Source: Negativicutes bacterium (GTDB lineage Bacteria; Bacillota_C; Negativicutes; Sporomusales_B; JARLHX01). From it: a stretch of DNA of 64,000 nucleotides. A program made the position numbers and the translations under genes. The stretch covers positions 1-64,000 of the forward strand of contig JARLHY010000021.1 in the NCBI GenBank assembly GCA_031292015.1, in the 5' to 3' direction. Below the pieces are notes generated by a model that did not search any database, had not been told where the DNA came from, and saw nothing but the letters and a program-made list of their open reading frames with translations. Positions within the stretch are counted from its first letter, which is position 1. Every line of letters starts with the position of its first letter. Positions 52,080 to 59,256 of the stretch are shown here, piece by piece.

Positions 52080-53583
52080 TGGCGTTACCCCCAACCCCAA
52101 GCATCTTGTGGCCGATTTTTTCCAGGCTGAATGAGTCGCGCTCATATTCGTCGACAATTGCCCCTTCGCGCATCACGTACAGCCTGTCGCTCATGCCCAC
52201 GACCTCAGGAAGCTCCGACGACACCATAAGGATTGCCTTCCCCTCGCGGGCCAATTGATCCATCAGGGCGTAGATCTCCATCTTGGCGCCCACGTCGATA
52301 CCTCTGGTCGGTTCGTCCAGGATCAGGATGTCGGCGTCGGTGTTGAGCCATTTGGCCAGGACGACCTTCTGCTGATTGCCGCCGCTCAGCGATTTGCAGA
52401 CAGTATGCACCGAGGGAGCGGCAAGGCGCAGACTGTCTTTGTACTTCTGGGCCAACTCGTATATCTTCCCATAGGAGATGAACATTTTAGGGAAATACTT
52501 GCGGGCGCTGGCGGCGATCATATTCAGGGCAACACTCTGGCTCAGAGCCAGTCCCGCCCTTTTGCGGTCTTCGCACACCAGGCCGACTCCGTGGCTGACA
52601 GCGTCGACCGGCGACCGCGGTTTATACGGTTTGCCTTTGATAAGCATATCGCCGCCGCTGATCGGGTCAAGACCGAAGATCAGTTTGACAAGCTCGGTGC
52701 GGCCCGCCCCCACAAGACCGGCGAGTCCGACGATCTCCCCTTTGTTGACCACAATATTGATGTCCTTCACCCGGCCGGCTACATCGCAGAGACCGCTGCA
52801 GCGCAAGGCCTCTTCGGTATGCCGGTTTTCGCTGCGCACATAAACCTGGGAGATATCCCGGCCCACCATCATGTTTACAAGCTCTTCGTTGGTTTTATCC
52901 TGAATGCCGATTGTGGCGATTTTCTTTCCATCGCGAAGTACCGTGATCCGGTCGCCAATCAGCGGGAACTCCTGCATCCGGTGAGAAACATAGACAATGG
53001 CGATACCGGCTTTTTTCAGTTTATGGATCTGGACAAACAGCGAATTGATCTCCCGTTCCGTCAAAGTTGCCGTCGGCTCATCAAAAACAATGATCCGCGG
53101 TTTGTACGAAAGAGCCTTGGCGATCTCCACCATCTGCTGCTCAGCGACACTGAGCAGTTTGGCCGGAGTTTTCACGTTGATATAGTCGCAGTTCAGCGTT
53201 TTTAGGAGTTCCTTCGCCTCTTTTTCCATCCGGGCGAGGTCCAGCCAGCCGAACTTGGTGACATACTCCCGGTTCAAAAAGATATTCTGGGCCACACTCA
53301 GATAAGGAACCAAGGTAAAATCCTGATAAACAGCGACAATGCCCTTGGCGATTGCGTCGCTGGGGCTGCTGAAATGAACCGGTTCCCCGTCTAAAAGAAT
53401 TTCGCCGTTTTCAGGCTGATACACTCCCAATATGACCTTGGCCAGCGTGCTTTTTCCGGCACCGTTTTCGCCTACCAAAATATGTACTTCCCCCGCCGCC
53501 AGGTCAAGGTCGACGTTGTCCAGGGCGGTCACCCCGGGGAAAACCTTGGTAATCGAGCGAGCGCGCAGGATAGTCTTATCCAT
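52069..53583 (-). CDS. Sugar ABC transporter ATP-binding protein (RbsA-like, two NBDs)
   Basis: ATG 53583 behind GGTGAGAAG gives 504 residues. The first NBD has Walker A GENGAGKST (about 38-46), LLSVAEQQMVEIAKAL as signature region and Walker B IIVFDEPTATLT. The second has an atypical Walker A (GLVGAGRTEL), a signature LSGGNQQKVVLAKWL and Walker B ILILDEPTRGID. This asymmetry is normal for CUT2 importers. It powers uptake with the two permeases and the lipoprotein. Confidence 0.94.
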   Translation of the reverse strand: MDKTILRARSITKVFPGVTALDNVDLDLAAGEVHILVGENGAGKSTLAKVILGVYQPENGEILLDGEPVHFSSPSDAIAKGIVAVYQDFTLVPYLSVAQNIFLNREYVTKFGWLDLARMEKEAKELLKTLNCDYINVKTPAKLLSVAEQQMVEIAKALSYKPRIIVFDEPTATLTEREINSLFVQIHKLKKAGIAIVYVSHRMQEFPLIGDRITVLRDGKKIATIGIQDKTNEELVNMMVGRDISQVYVRSENRHTEEALRCSGLCDVAGRVKDINIVVNKGEIVGLAGLVGAGRTELVKLIFGLDPISGGDMLIKGKPYKPRSPVDAVSHGVGLVCEDRKRAGLALSQSVALNMIAASARKYFPKMFISYGKIYELAQKYKDSLRLAAPSVHTVCKSLSGGNQQKVVLAKWLNTDADILILDEPTRGIDVGAKMEIYALMDQLAREGKAILMVSSELPEVVGMSDRLYVMREGAIVDEYERDSFSLEKIGHKMLGVGGNASAS

Positions 53584-53634
53584 CTTCTCACCCCAAAAAT
53601 GATCATCCTTTGAATGTTCGAAAGGGCGCTGGTT

Positions 53635-53679
53635 ATGACTTATGCGGCCCGGGTCCTGCCGCGAAGCCGCATAAGTCAT
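53635..53679 (-). other. Intercistronic hairpin between substrate-binding protein and ATPase genes
   Basis: A perfect 14-bp stem (53635-53648 with 53666-53679) closes a 17-nt loop, 12 bp after the lipoprotein stop. There is no T-run behind it. Such a structure can protect the 3' end of the binding-protein segment, so that the lipoprotein is made in excess over the transporter. Confidence 0.7.
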
Positions 53680-53691
53680 GCCTCCGTCAGA

Positions 53692-54762
53692 CTATTTCCA
53701 CCAGGCGATCTTTTGCATGTATTCGGTGATATTGTCTTTCGTGATCAGCGGTTTGTCGTTTACCGACGGAAACGGAACGAAATACTGGGGCGGTTTGGAA
53801 CCGTCATTGAGGAATTTGACGATATAGGCGGCCGCCAGATACGAAGAACCCAGCGGGTCGGTATTGTAAGTGGCTGCAAGTTCGCCTGTGGCGATGGCGT
53901 TGCTGGCATCCATGTTGCCGTCGAAGCCGGCTACATAAACTTTACCGGCCATACCAGCAGCCTTGAGTGCCTGGACGGCCCCCAGAGCCATTTCATCGTT
54001 ACAGGCGATGATCGCGGCGACATCGGTATGTTTTTGCAGCAGGTTCTCGGTGACCTGCATACCCTGGGTTCTCATGAAGTTTGCTGTCTGGGAAGCGACA
54101 ATCTTGATGTTGGGAGACTCGGCCAGCGCTTTTTTGATGCCGGCAAGCCGTTCCTGAGCGTTTTGCGCGCCCGGAGGCCCCTCGATGATAATGACGTTGC
54201 CTTTGCCCTGAATCTTGTCAGCTACCAGTTTGGCGATAACGTAACCAGTTTCGGTATAATCGACCCCTGAGCGCAGGAAGGTCTGCTCGGCGGCTGGCGT
54301 ACCGATGACGGCAACCGGAATATTCGCGGCCTGAGCTTTACGGATACCGGGCATGATCCCGTTGGAATCGACCGGCGCGATCACTATGCCCTTGACGCCT
54401 TTTTGGATCATGTCCTCGATAATCTGGACCTGGGCCTCGACATTGTCGTTCTGCGCCGGAGCCATCAGGATGGCCTCAAAGCCCATATCCTTTGCGGCTT
54501 TCTCGACGCCGGTCAGCATTTTGACCATGTAGGGATTGGTGGAATTCTTGACGATACAGGCGATCTTGTAGGATTCTTTGGCCTTTACGTCGGTGGAAAT
54601 CATCGCGCCGATGCCTTTAATCGGCAGATTGGTAACCGCCTGCGGTTTTTCGGTCTGTGCCGCTTTTGCCGGCTCCTGCTGCTGAGGCTTCGAACAGCCG
54701 GCCGCCAGGCCCACAACCACCACAAGTACGACACACAGTGTCCAGATGAGATACCGTTTCAT
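53692..54762 (-). CDS. Sugar ABC transporter substrate-binding lipoprotein (RbsB-like)
   Basis: This 356-residue protein has a signal peptide ending VGLAAGC (lipidated Cys23). The periplasmic-binding-protein type 1 fold is clear (YKIACIVKNSTNPYMVKMLTGVEKAAKDMGF, then DMIQKGVKGIVIAPVDSNGIMPGI and ACNDEMALGAVQALKAAG). It binds a pentose- or polyol-sized ligand in related systems. GGGGGA precedes ATG 54762. It follows the RuBisCO-like gene by 44 bp and precedes a strong hairpin. Confidence 0.93.
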   Translation of the reverse strand: MKRYLIWTLCVVLVVVVGLAAGCSKPQQQEPAKAAQTEKPQAVTNLPIKGIGAMISTDVKAKESYKIACIVKNSTNPYMVKMLTGVEKAAKDMGFEAILMAPAQNDNVEAQVQIIEDMIQKGVKGIVIAPVDSNGIMPGIRKAQAANIPVAVIGTPAAEQTFLRSGVDYTETGYVIAKLVADKIQGKGNVIIIEGPPGAQNAQERLAGIKKALAESPNIKIVASQTANFMRTQGMQVTENLLQKHTDVAAIIACNDEMALGAVQALKAAGMAGKVYVAGFDGNMDASNAIATGELAATYNTDPLGSSYLAAAYIVKFLNDGSKPPQYFVPFPSVNDKPLITKDNITEYMQKIAWWK

Positions 54763-54806
54763 GTTGATCCCCCTTTAATATAAATTTTTTTACTGCCATA
54801 TTCAGG

Positions 54807-56087
54807 TCAGGGCTTTTGATAACCCCACAGCGTGAGCGCACACTTCAGCTCTTCGTGTTGCCCGGCGGCTTCCTCGACAGACAGGCCCCCATGGGCGGCG
54901 TCGATAGCTTGCCGCATCGCTTTGGCTCCGGCCGCCGCCCCTTGCGGGTGGCCCTGAACGGCACCGCCGGATGCCAGGATAATGTCGCTGCCCAGATCGG
55001 CCACAAACCGGTCCACCATACCGGGATGAACGCCGCCGCCGACAGCAGGGAAAGCGGGTTTCAGGTCATAAAGAGGCAGTGTCAGGTGGTGGGCGGTGCT
55101 TATGTATTTTTGGTGCCTGAGAGGATAGTTGCCGTAAGGAGTGTTGATGATCACCATATCGGCGCCGGCCAGCCGCGGGAATTTTCCGACAATCAGATGC
55201 GAACTGATCCCCGTGGACCCTGATTCATAGAAGACGCCGGCTCCGGCATAATGGCCCAGCACCGGTACCGCGACGGTTTTGGCGATATAGCTCAGAACAT
55301 CGAAGCCAACTGCGGCGTAGTTGACCATCACGGCGTCCGCCCCCAGTTCCACCGCAGTTTTGGCGTTGGCGGCGATATTCGCGATCTGGTCGGTGACATT
55401 CACAACATACAGTGTCTTATGTCCGGTTTCCTCGTAGGCCTGCCGGGCAGCCTTCTTGTAGGCCTTGACCCGGTTGGCGACACTGCTGAACTCCGGATTG
55501 CCCAAAAGCTCGTCATCCTTGATCAGATCCACGCCACCCAAAGCCGTTTCGTAGAAGATCCGCCCCCCCACCTCCGGCGTGATCCCGGTGCAGGGCTTGA
55601 TCATATTGAGCAGCAGCGGACGGCTTGGTATGTTCAGCAGCTTTCTGATCCCGGCAATGCCGAATTTCGGACCTGCAAATCCGGCCACGAAGGATCTGGG
55701 CAGCTGCAAATCCACCAGCTTGGTGCTGATGGAAGTCGAGGCATCGTTGCCTGTCAGGGTGGTCATCATCATCGGGAACTGGGCGCCGAAATTCACGGTC
55801 GGAAAAGCCAGCTGAATCAGATAGCGTTTTTTTTCGTTTCTGGCTTCATAATCCAGGTCTTCCGCCGGAATGTCGTAAATGTTGATCAGCTTGCCCATAT
55901 GCTTGCGGCGCATTTCATCGTCGATGCCGGGCACCGGCGTCCAGGTCCCCAGGGTCTGACCGACCGCAAAGGCGCTGGCCTTTTTCAGAATGCTCTCATT
56001 GCTGTCAAGTTCGAGAGAGTAAGTGGCAATCACATAATCTTCATCTTTGATATTTTCCATCAAGCAGAACAAATCCTGATTTGCCAT
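54807..56087 (-). CDS. RuBisCO-like protein (form IV type)
   Basis: This 426-residue protein is homologous to the RuBisCO large subunit. Catalytic-type lysines are kept: Lys164 in MIKPCTGIT (RuBisCO Lys175), Lys190 in LIKDDELL, the carbamylated site with Asp191, Asp192 and Glu193, and loop-6-like Lys302 in IVGKF. His279 (GHYAGAG) and the phosphate-binding GGG and SGG turns near the C-terminus (VGGGVHPGM, ASGGAVQGHPQG) are also present. No small subunit or phosphoribulokinase is near, so CO2 fixation is unlikely. RuBisCO-like proteins act as enolases, isomerases or transcarboxylases, including in branched-sugar acid catabolism. Its operon partners point to sugar phosphate chemistry. Confidence 0.9.
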   Translation of the reverse strand: MANQDLFCLMENIKDEDYVIATYSLELDSNESILKKASAFAVGQTLGTWTPVPGIDDEMRRKHMGKLINIYDIPAEDLDYEARNEKKRYLIQLAFPTVNFGAQFPMMMTTLTGNDASTSISTKLVDLQLPRSFVAGFAGPKFGIAGIRKLLNIPSRPLLLNMIKPCTGITPEVGGRIFYETALGGVDLIKDDELLGNPEFSSVANRVKAYKKAARQAYEETGHKTLYVVNVTDQIANIAANAKTAVELGADAVMVNYAAVGFDVLSYIAKTVAVPVLGHYAGAGVFYESGSTGISSHLIVGKFPRLAGADMVIINTPYGNYPLRHQKYISTAHHLTLPLYDLKPAFPAVGGGVHPGMVDRFVADLGSDIILASGGAVQGHPQGAAAGAKAMRQAIDAAHGGLSVEEAAGQHEELKCALTLWGYQKP

Positions 56088-56133
56088 ATCTTCGGTTTCC
56101 CTCCGGCTTTCTCCCGTGACTCACCCAAGCTGG

Positions 56134-56577
56134 TCAGCCGAGATTTTCTATTGCCATCACCTTGGCTATTTTCTCGGCGGAAGGACCGCCGCTGAAAGCG
56201 CTGCCGAGCCAGGTCTGAACGATTCGCCTGGCATTTTCCGGGCCGGTGGTCTTGGCCCCCACGGTGATGATATGGGCATCATTGCTCTTGGCGGCTCTTT
56301 CGGCCGTATATTCGTCGTAACACTGGGCGGCGCGGATGCCTTTGACCTTGTTGGCCGCCATCGCCATGCCGATGCCGGTGCCACACAACAAAATGCCCCG
56401 TTCTGCCTTGGCCTGGAGGATACTGTTGGCAACGACGGTGGCTACCTCGGGATAATCCACCGGATCGGCCGAATAGCAGCCGCAGTCGCTGACTTCGTGG
56501 CCGAGGGAGGCAATGAATTTCTTCAACTCCTCCTTCAGATCATAGGCGATGTGATCGCACCCTATCACTACTTTCAT
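56134..56577 (-). CDS. rpiB: RpiB/LacAB-family sugar-phosphate isomerase, divergent paralog
   Basis: This 147-residue protein has the RpiB length. His9 (GCDHIAYDLK) and the catalytic Cys65 with Thr67 (LLCGTGIGMAMAANKV) are kept. The ring-opening His of E. coli RpiB (HNDANV) is Ser98 here (SNDAHI), and the phosphate-binding GGRHQQR becomes GGPSAEK. This suggests a substrate other than ribose 5-phosphate, for example a tetrose phosphate that forms no ring, as for the erythritol-pathway isomerase EryI. It lies between the TIM paralog and the RuBisCO-like gene. Confidence 0.88.
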   Translation of the reverse strand: MKVVIGCDHIAYDLKEELKKFIASLGHEVSDCGCYSADPVDYPEVATVVANSILQAKAERGILLCGTGIGMAMAANKVKGIRAAQCYDEYTAERAAKSNDAHIITVGAKTTGPENARRIVQTWLGSAFSGGPSAEKIAKVMAIENLG

Positions 56578-56597
56578 AGCTTTCTTCCCCCTCTATA

Positions 56598-57374
56598 TTA
56601 TTGTTGGCCCCCAACGGCCTGCTCGACTTTTTTGATGATGGCGGCAAATCCCACAGCATCGAGCCCCGCCCTGCCGATGAACAGACCGTTCACGTCAGGC
56701 TGCACGGCAATCTCCACCGCGTTATTGTTGTCGACGCTGCCGCCGTAAATGATGAAGGTTCTCGCGGCAATGCCGGCCCCGCAGCGTTCCTCCAGAACCC
56801 CGCGGATGATGCCGTGCACCTTCTGGACATGAGAAGCTGGGGCGGCATCGGCTTTGCCGATCGCCCAGCGCGGCTCGTAGGCGAAAATAATGTCAGCGAC
56901 CTCGGCCGGCCCCACGCCACTGAGTAGTTCAGCCACCTGTGTTCGGAGGAAGCCGCGGACACCTTCGTCGTCCAGCAGTTCTTCCTCACCCAGACACAAG
57001 ATCGGCTTCAGGCCGTGCTTAAGGGCGGTACGGATCTTCCGGTTGGCGGTATCGTTGGTTTCGGCGAAATAAGCCCGCCGTTCCTGATGATTGATCTCGA
57101 CATAGGTACAGCCGACTTCTTTGAGCATCGGCGCCGCTATTTCCCCGGTAAACGCCCCCGCTTCCTCCCAGTGCATATTCTGGGCGCCGAAACGGATGAG
57201 ACCGTCCTGTCCCAGCAGCCGGCCGACAGCGTAAAGAGCGGTAAACGGCGGCAGCACATAAATCGGAAAAGCGTCGAAACCATCGAGGTTTTTCCGCAGA
57301 CTCTCAAGAAGATTCAGGCTTTGAGCCACCGTATTGTTCATTTTCCAGCCAGACCCGATAATAAACTGCTTCAT
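56598..57374 (-). CDS. tpiA: Triosephosphate isomerase-family protein, divergent paralog
   Basis: This 258-residue TIM-barrel protein keeps Lys11 (GSGWKMNN), His96 (NHQERR) and Glu167 (YEPRWAIGK). The normal GHSERR and YEPVWAIGTG motifs are altered, and the loop-6 region is changed (KADAAPA). Such paralogs, for example EryH, isomerise tetrulose phosphates. Pairing with an RpiB paralog repeats the EryH-EryI pair of the Brucella erythritol route. AAGGAG precedes ATG 57374. Plain triosephosphate isomerase activity is not excluded. Confidence 0.88.
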   Translation of the reverse strand: MKQFIIGSGWKMNNTVAQSLNLLESLRKNLDGFDAFPIYVLPPFTALYAVGRLLGQDGLIRFGAQNMHWEEAGAFTGEIAAPMLKEVGCTYVEINHQERRAYFAETNDTANRKIRTALKHGLKPILCLGEEELLDDEGVRGFLRTQVAELLSGVGPAEVADIIFAYEPRWAIGKADAAPASHVQKVHGIIRGVLEERCGAGIAARTFIIYGGSVDNNNAVEIAVQPDVNGLFIGRAGLDAVGFAAIIKKVEQAVGGQQ

Positions 57375-57407
57375 CCCCGCTGCATCTCCTTCTTAAAGCG
57401 CCTGCCC

Positions 57408-58019
57408 TCAGGGCAGCAGGCCGATCTTTTGGCCGACAGCCTGCAGCCAGGCAATCTGGGCGGTTTCCTCGACAAGTTCGGCACTATACTCCGCCTCAAC
57501 CGCGCTTTTTCCCACCGCCACAATGCCGTGCCCCTGAAGAACAAAGGCTGTCAAAGCCGGCTGAGCCGCGAAAGCCGCGTGAACAAGGTCGATATTTTCC
57601 GGTTTGACTTCGGTCGTCGTCACCAGCACCACCGGGATAGGGTTTTTCAGTTTCATCTGGGTATGCTTGGTTACAAGCGGTATGTCGCGGCCACTGAAAG
57701 ACCAGGCTATCGCATACGGCGAGTGGGTATGGACGATCGCCCCGATGTCAGGATACCTTTGGTACAAAGACGCGTGCAGGACGAACTCGCGGGTCGGCTT
57801 GAGGTCGCCTTCGATCACCTTGCCGGTGAAATCGGTGACCACGATACTGTCCAGAGCCGATTCTTCAAAAGAGACACCGCTGGCCTTGACCGCCATCCAG
57901 TCCTTGCCGGGAACGCGGACGCTGATGTTGCCGCCGTTGCCTGTCTGAATTCCCGACAGGCGCGCCCGCTTGGCGGCCAGGATAAAGTCTTCTTTGCTTT
58001 TTCTGATCAAGTCTTCCAA
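57408..58019 (-). CDS. Class II (zinc) aldolase/epimerase, fuculose-phosphate aldolase-like
   Basis: TTG 58019 lies 6 bp behind AAGGGG, giving 203 residues; a TTG 24 bp upstream has no site. Zinc ligands are in IVHTHSPYA (two His) and LQGHG (third His), with the acidic residue in KPTREFVLHASLY. GNGGNISVR near residue 28 binds phosphate. The family splits ketose 1-phosphates into DHAP and an aldehyde, epimerises ribulose 5-phosphate, or decarboxylates sugar acid phosphates. It is the first structural gene after the GntR operator. Confidence 0.88.
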   Translation of the reverse strand: MEDLIRKSKEDFILAAKRARLSGIQTGNGGNISVRVPGKDWMAVKASGVSFEESALDSIVVTDFTGKVIEGDLKPTREFVLHASLYQRYPDIGAIVHTHSPYAIAWSFSGRDIPLVTKHTQMKLKNPIPVVLVTTTEVKPENIDLVHAAFAAQPALTAFVLQGHGIVAVGKSAVEAEYSAELVEETAQIAWLQAVGQKIGLLP

Positions 58020-58081
58020 ATAAGACCCCTTCTTTCGTCGCAAATACTATAGCAATAAGGAAAGACCAATGTTTCGCGGTG

Positions 58082-58097
58082 GTTAGGTGGTTATACC
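58082..58097 (-). promoter_or_regulatory. GntR operator upstream of the aldolase-RuBisCO-like-ABC operon
   Basis: The 16-bp word GTTAGGTGGTTATACC is repeated exactly at 58940-58955 in front of the GntR gene. It contains the TGGT-N3-ACC core of FadR-subfamily GntR sites and lies about 65 bp upstream of the aldolase start. Confidence 0.75.
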
Positions 58098-58177
58098 TTT
58101 TTGCTTTCTTCTGCCTCCGCCTTATGTACCTGCCGGGAGAATTCCACCGGCTTTTTGCGGAAACCGATTGTTGGCGC

Positions 58178-58903
58178 TTATTTTGCTTTTGCGATCTTTA
58201 TTTTCTTTTTAAGACCTTTGAGGATCAATTCCTCGATTTTATTGATATGATCCAGCATGACCTTGCCGGCCTTGTCCGGATCCTTCTCTTCAATCGCTTC
58301 TCTGATCTGCCGGTGATACCTGGCGACTTCATCAATCGGCTGGGGTTCTTTTTGGCTCAGGATCTGATGAATATGCAGCGTCCCGTGGATCGAATTGATG
58401 AACTGAACGAATAAGCTGTTGTGGGAGGCCTCGGCAATCGCCAGATGATAGTTCAGGTCGGCGGTATAGAAAGAACTGCCCTGTCCTTCGCGCAGCTTGA
58501 ACAACTCTTCCTTGGCAACCAGCTCCGCTGTCCTGAGTTTCTCCAGATCCTGCTGCGATGCCTTTTCTGCAGCCATTCGGGCTGACTCCACTTCAAGCAG
58601 CCGGCGTAGTTGGAGGATTTCAATCACCGGATTTTCCTGCAAATACAGGTAGGAACTCAATTCGTTGGTCAGCGGTGTGGAAGTGACCTCTTTAACAAAT
58701 GTACCGATGCCATGTTTGGTCTCAATAATCCCCATCCGGCCCAGCGAACGCAGCGCCTCCCGCAGCGGGACGCGGCTCACCCCATAGAGTTTGGCCATTT
58801 CCCGTTCGTTTGGAAGCTGATCGCCGACCTTCAGACGCCCGTCAACGATCGCGGCGGTGATCTCTTCGACGATCTGATCACACATATTGGTTTTTTTTAT
58901 CAT
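58178..58903 (-). CDS. GntR-family regulator (FadR type, FCD domain) of the RuBisCO-like operon
   Basis: This 241-residue protein has a winged helix at about 8-75 (VDGRLKVGDQLPNEREMAKLYGVSRVPLREALRSLGRMGIIETKHGIGTFV in overlapping pieces) and a helical FCD domain from about 90 (LQLRRLLEVESARMAAEKA, YHLAIAEASHNSLF). It ends in a lysine-rich tail. It lies just upstream of the operon it probably controls, with the same operator word in front of itself and of the aldolase. The effector is likely a sugar acid or sugar phosphate. Confidence 0.92.
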   Translation of the reverse strand: MIKKTNMCDQIVEEITAAIVDGRLKVGDQLPNEREMAKLYGVSRVPLREALRSLGRMGIIETKHGIGTFVKEVTSTPLTNELSSYLYLQENPVIEILQLRRLLEVESARMAAEKASQQDLEKLRTAELVAKEELFKLREGQGSSFYTADLNYHLAIAEASHNSLFVQFINSIHGTLHIHQILSQKEPQPIDEVARYHRQIREAIEEKDPDKAGKVMLDHINKIEELILKGLKKKIKIAKAK

Positions 58904-58939
58904 AACTGCATCTACCTGCCTATGCGTAATACGGAAGAG

Positions 58940-58957
58940 GTTAGGTGGTTATACCAC
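58940..58957 (-). promoter_or_regulatory. GntR operator in the regulator's own promoter
   Basis: GTGGT-TAT-ACCAC (58945-58957) is a palindrome of the FadR-subfamily type, inside a 16-bp word identical to the one at 58082-58097. It lies about 40 bp upstream of the GntR start. The remaining intergenic DNA up to 59195 shows AT-rich promoter-like sequence and no gene. Confidence 0.78.
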
Positions 58958-59195
58958 TTCAACGCCAAGATCAGTATACCTGAATCGGTTCCTGAAGCGC
59001 AAGCATTTTTTCCACGAAAAACTATATTATTCCAAATTTTCCGCCAGCCATACACCGTCACGCCGGCTGCCGCATCGTCCTGGAGGATTTTATTACACCG
59101 AAACGCCAAATATGCTTCGTCATGCCTTGATAGAAAGCCTGGTTTCGTTTTTTTATTTAAATTAACTTGTATCCTTTTCTGCGACGACCCCGTTC

Positions 59196-59243
59196 GGACC
59201 CCAAAAGGCGCTCTGCGGCAACGCGAAGCGCCTTTTGGGGTCC
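59196..59243 (-). terminator. Long perfect hairpin after the flavin oxidoreductase gene
   Basis: A 17-bp perfect stem (59196-59212 with 59227-59243) lies 14 bp past the stop at 59257. No T-run follows on the minus strand, so it is either an atypical terminator or an mRNA-stabilising end. Confidence 0.55.
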
Positions 59244-59256
59244 TGTGATGTGCGTC

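Noticed and set aside
54807..56087. RuBisCO for CO2 fixation
   Set aside because: No small subunit, phosphoribulokinase or carboxysome genes are present, and the sequence is of the RuBisCO-like type in a sugar operon.
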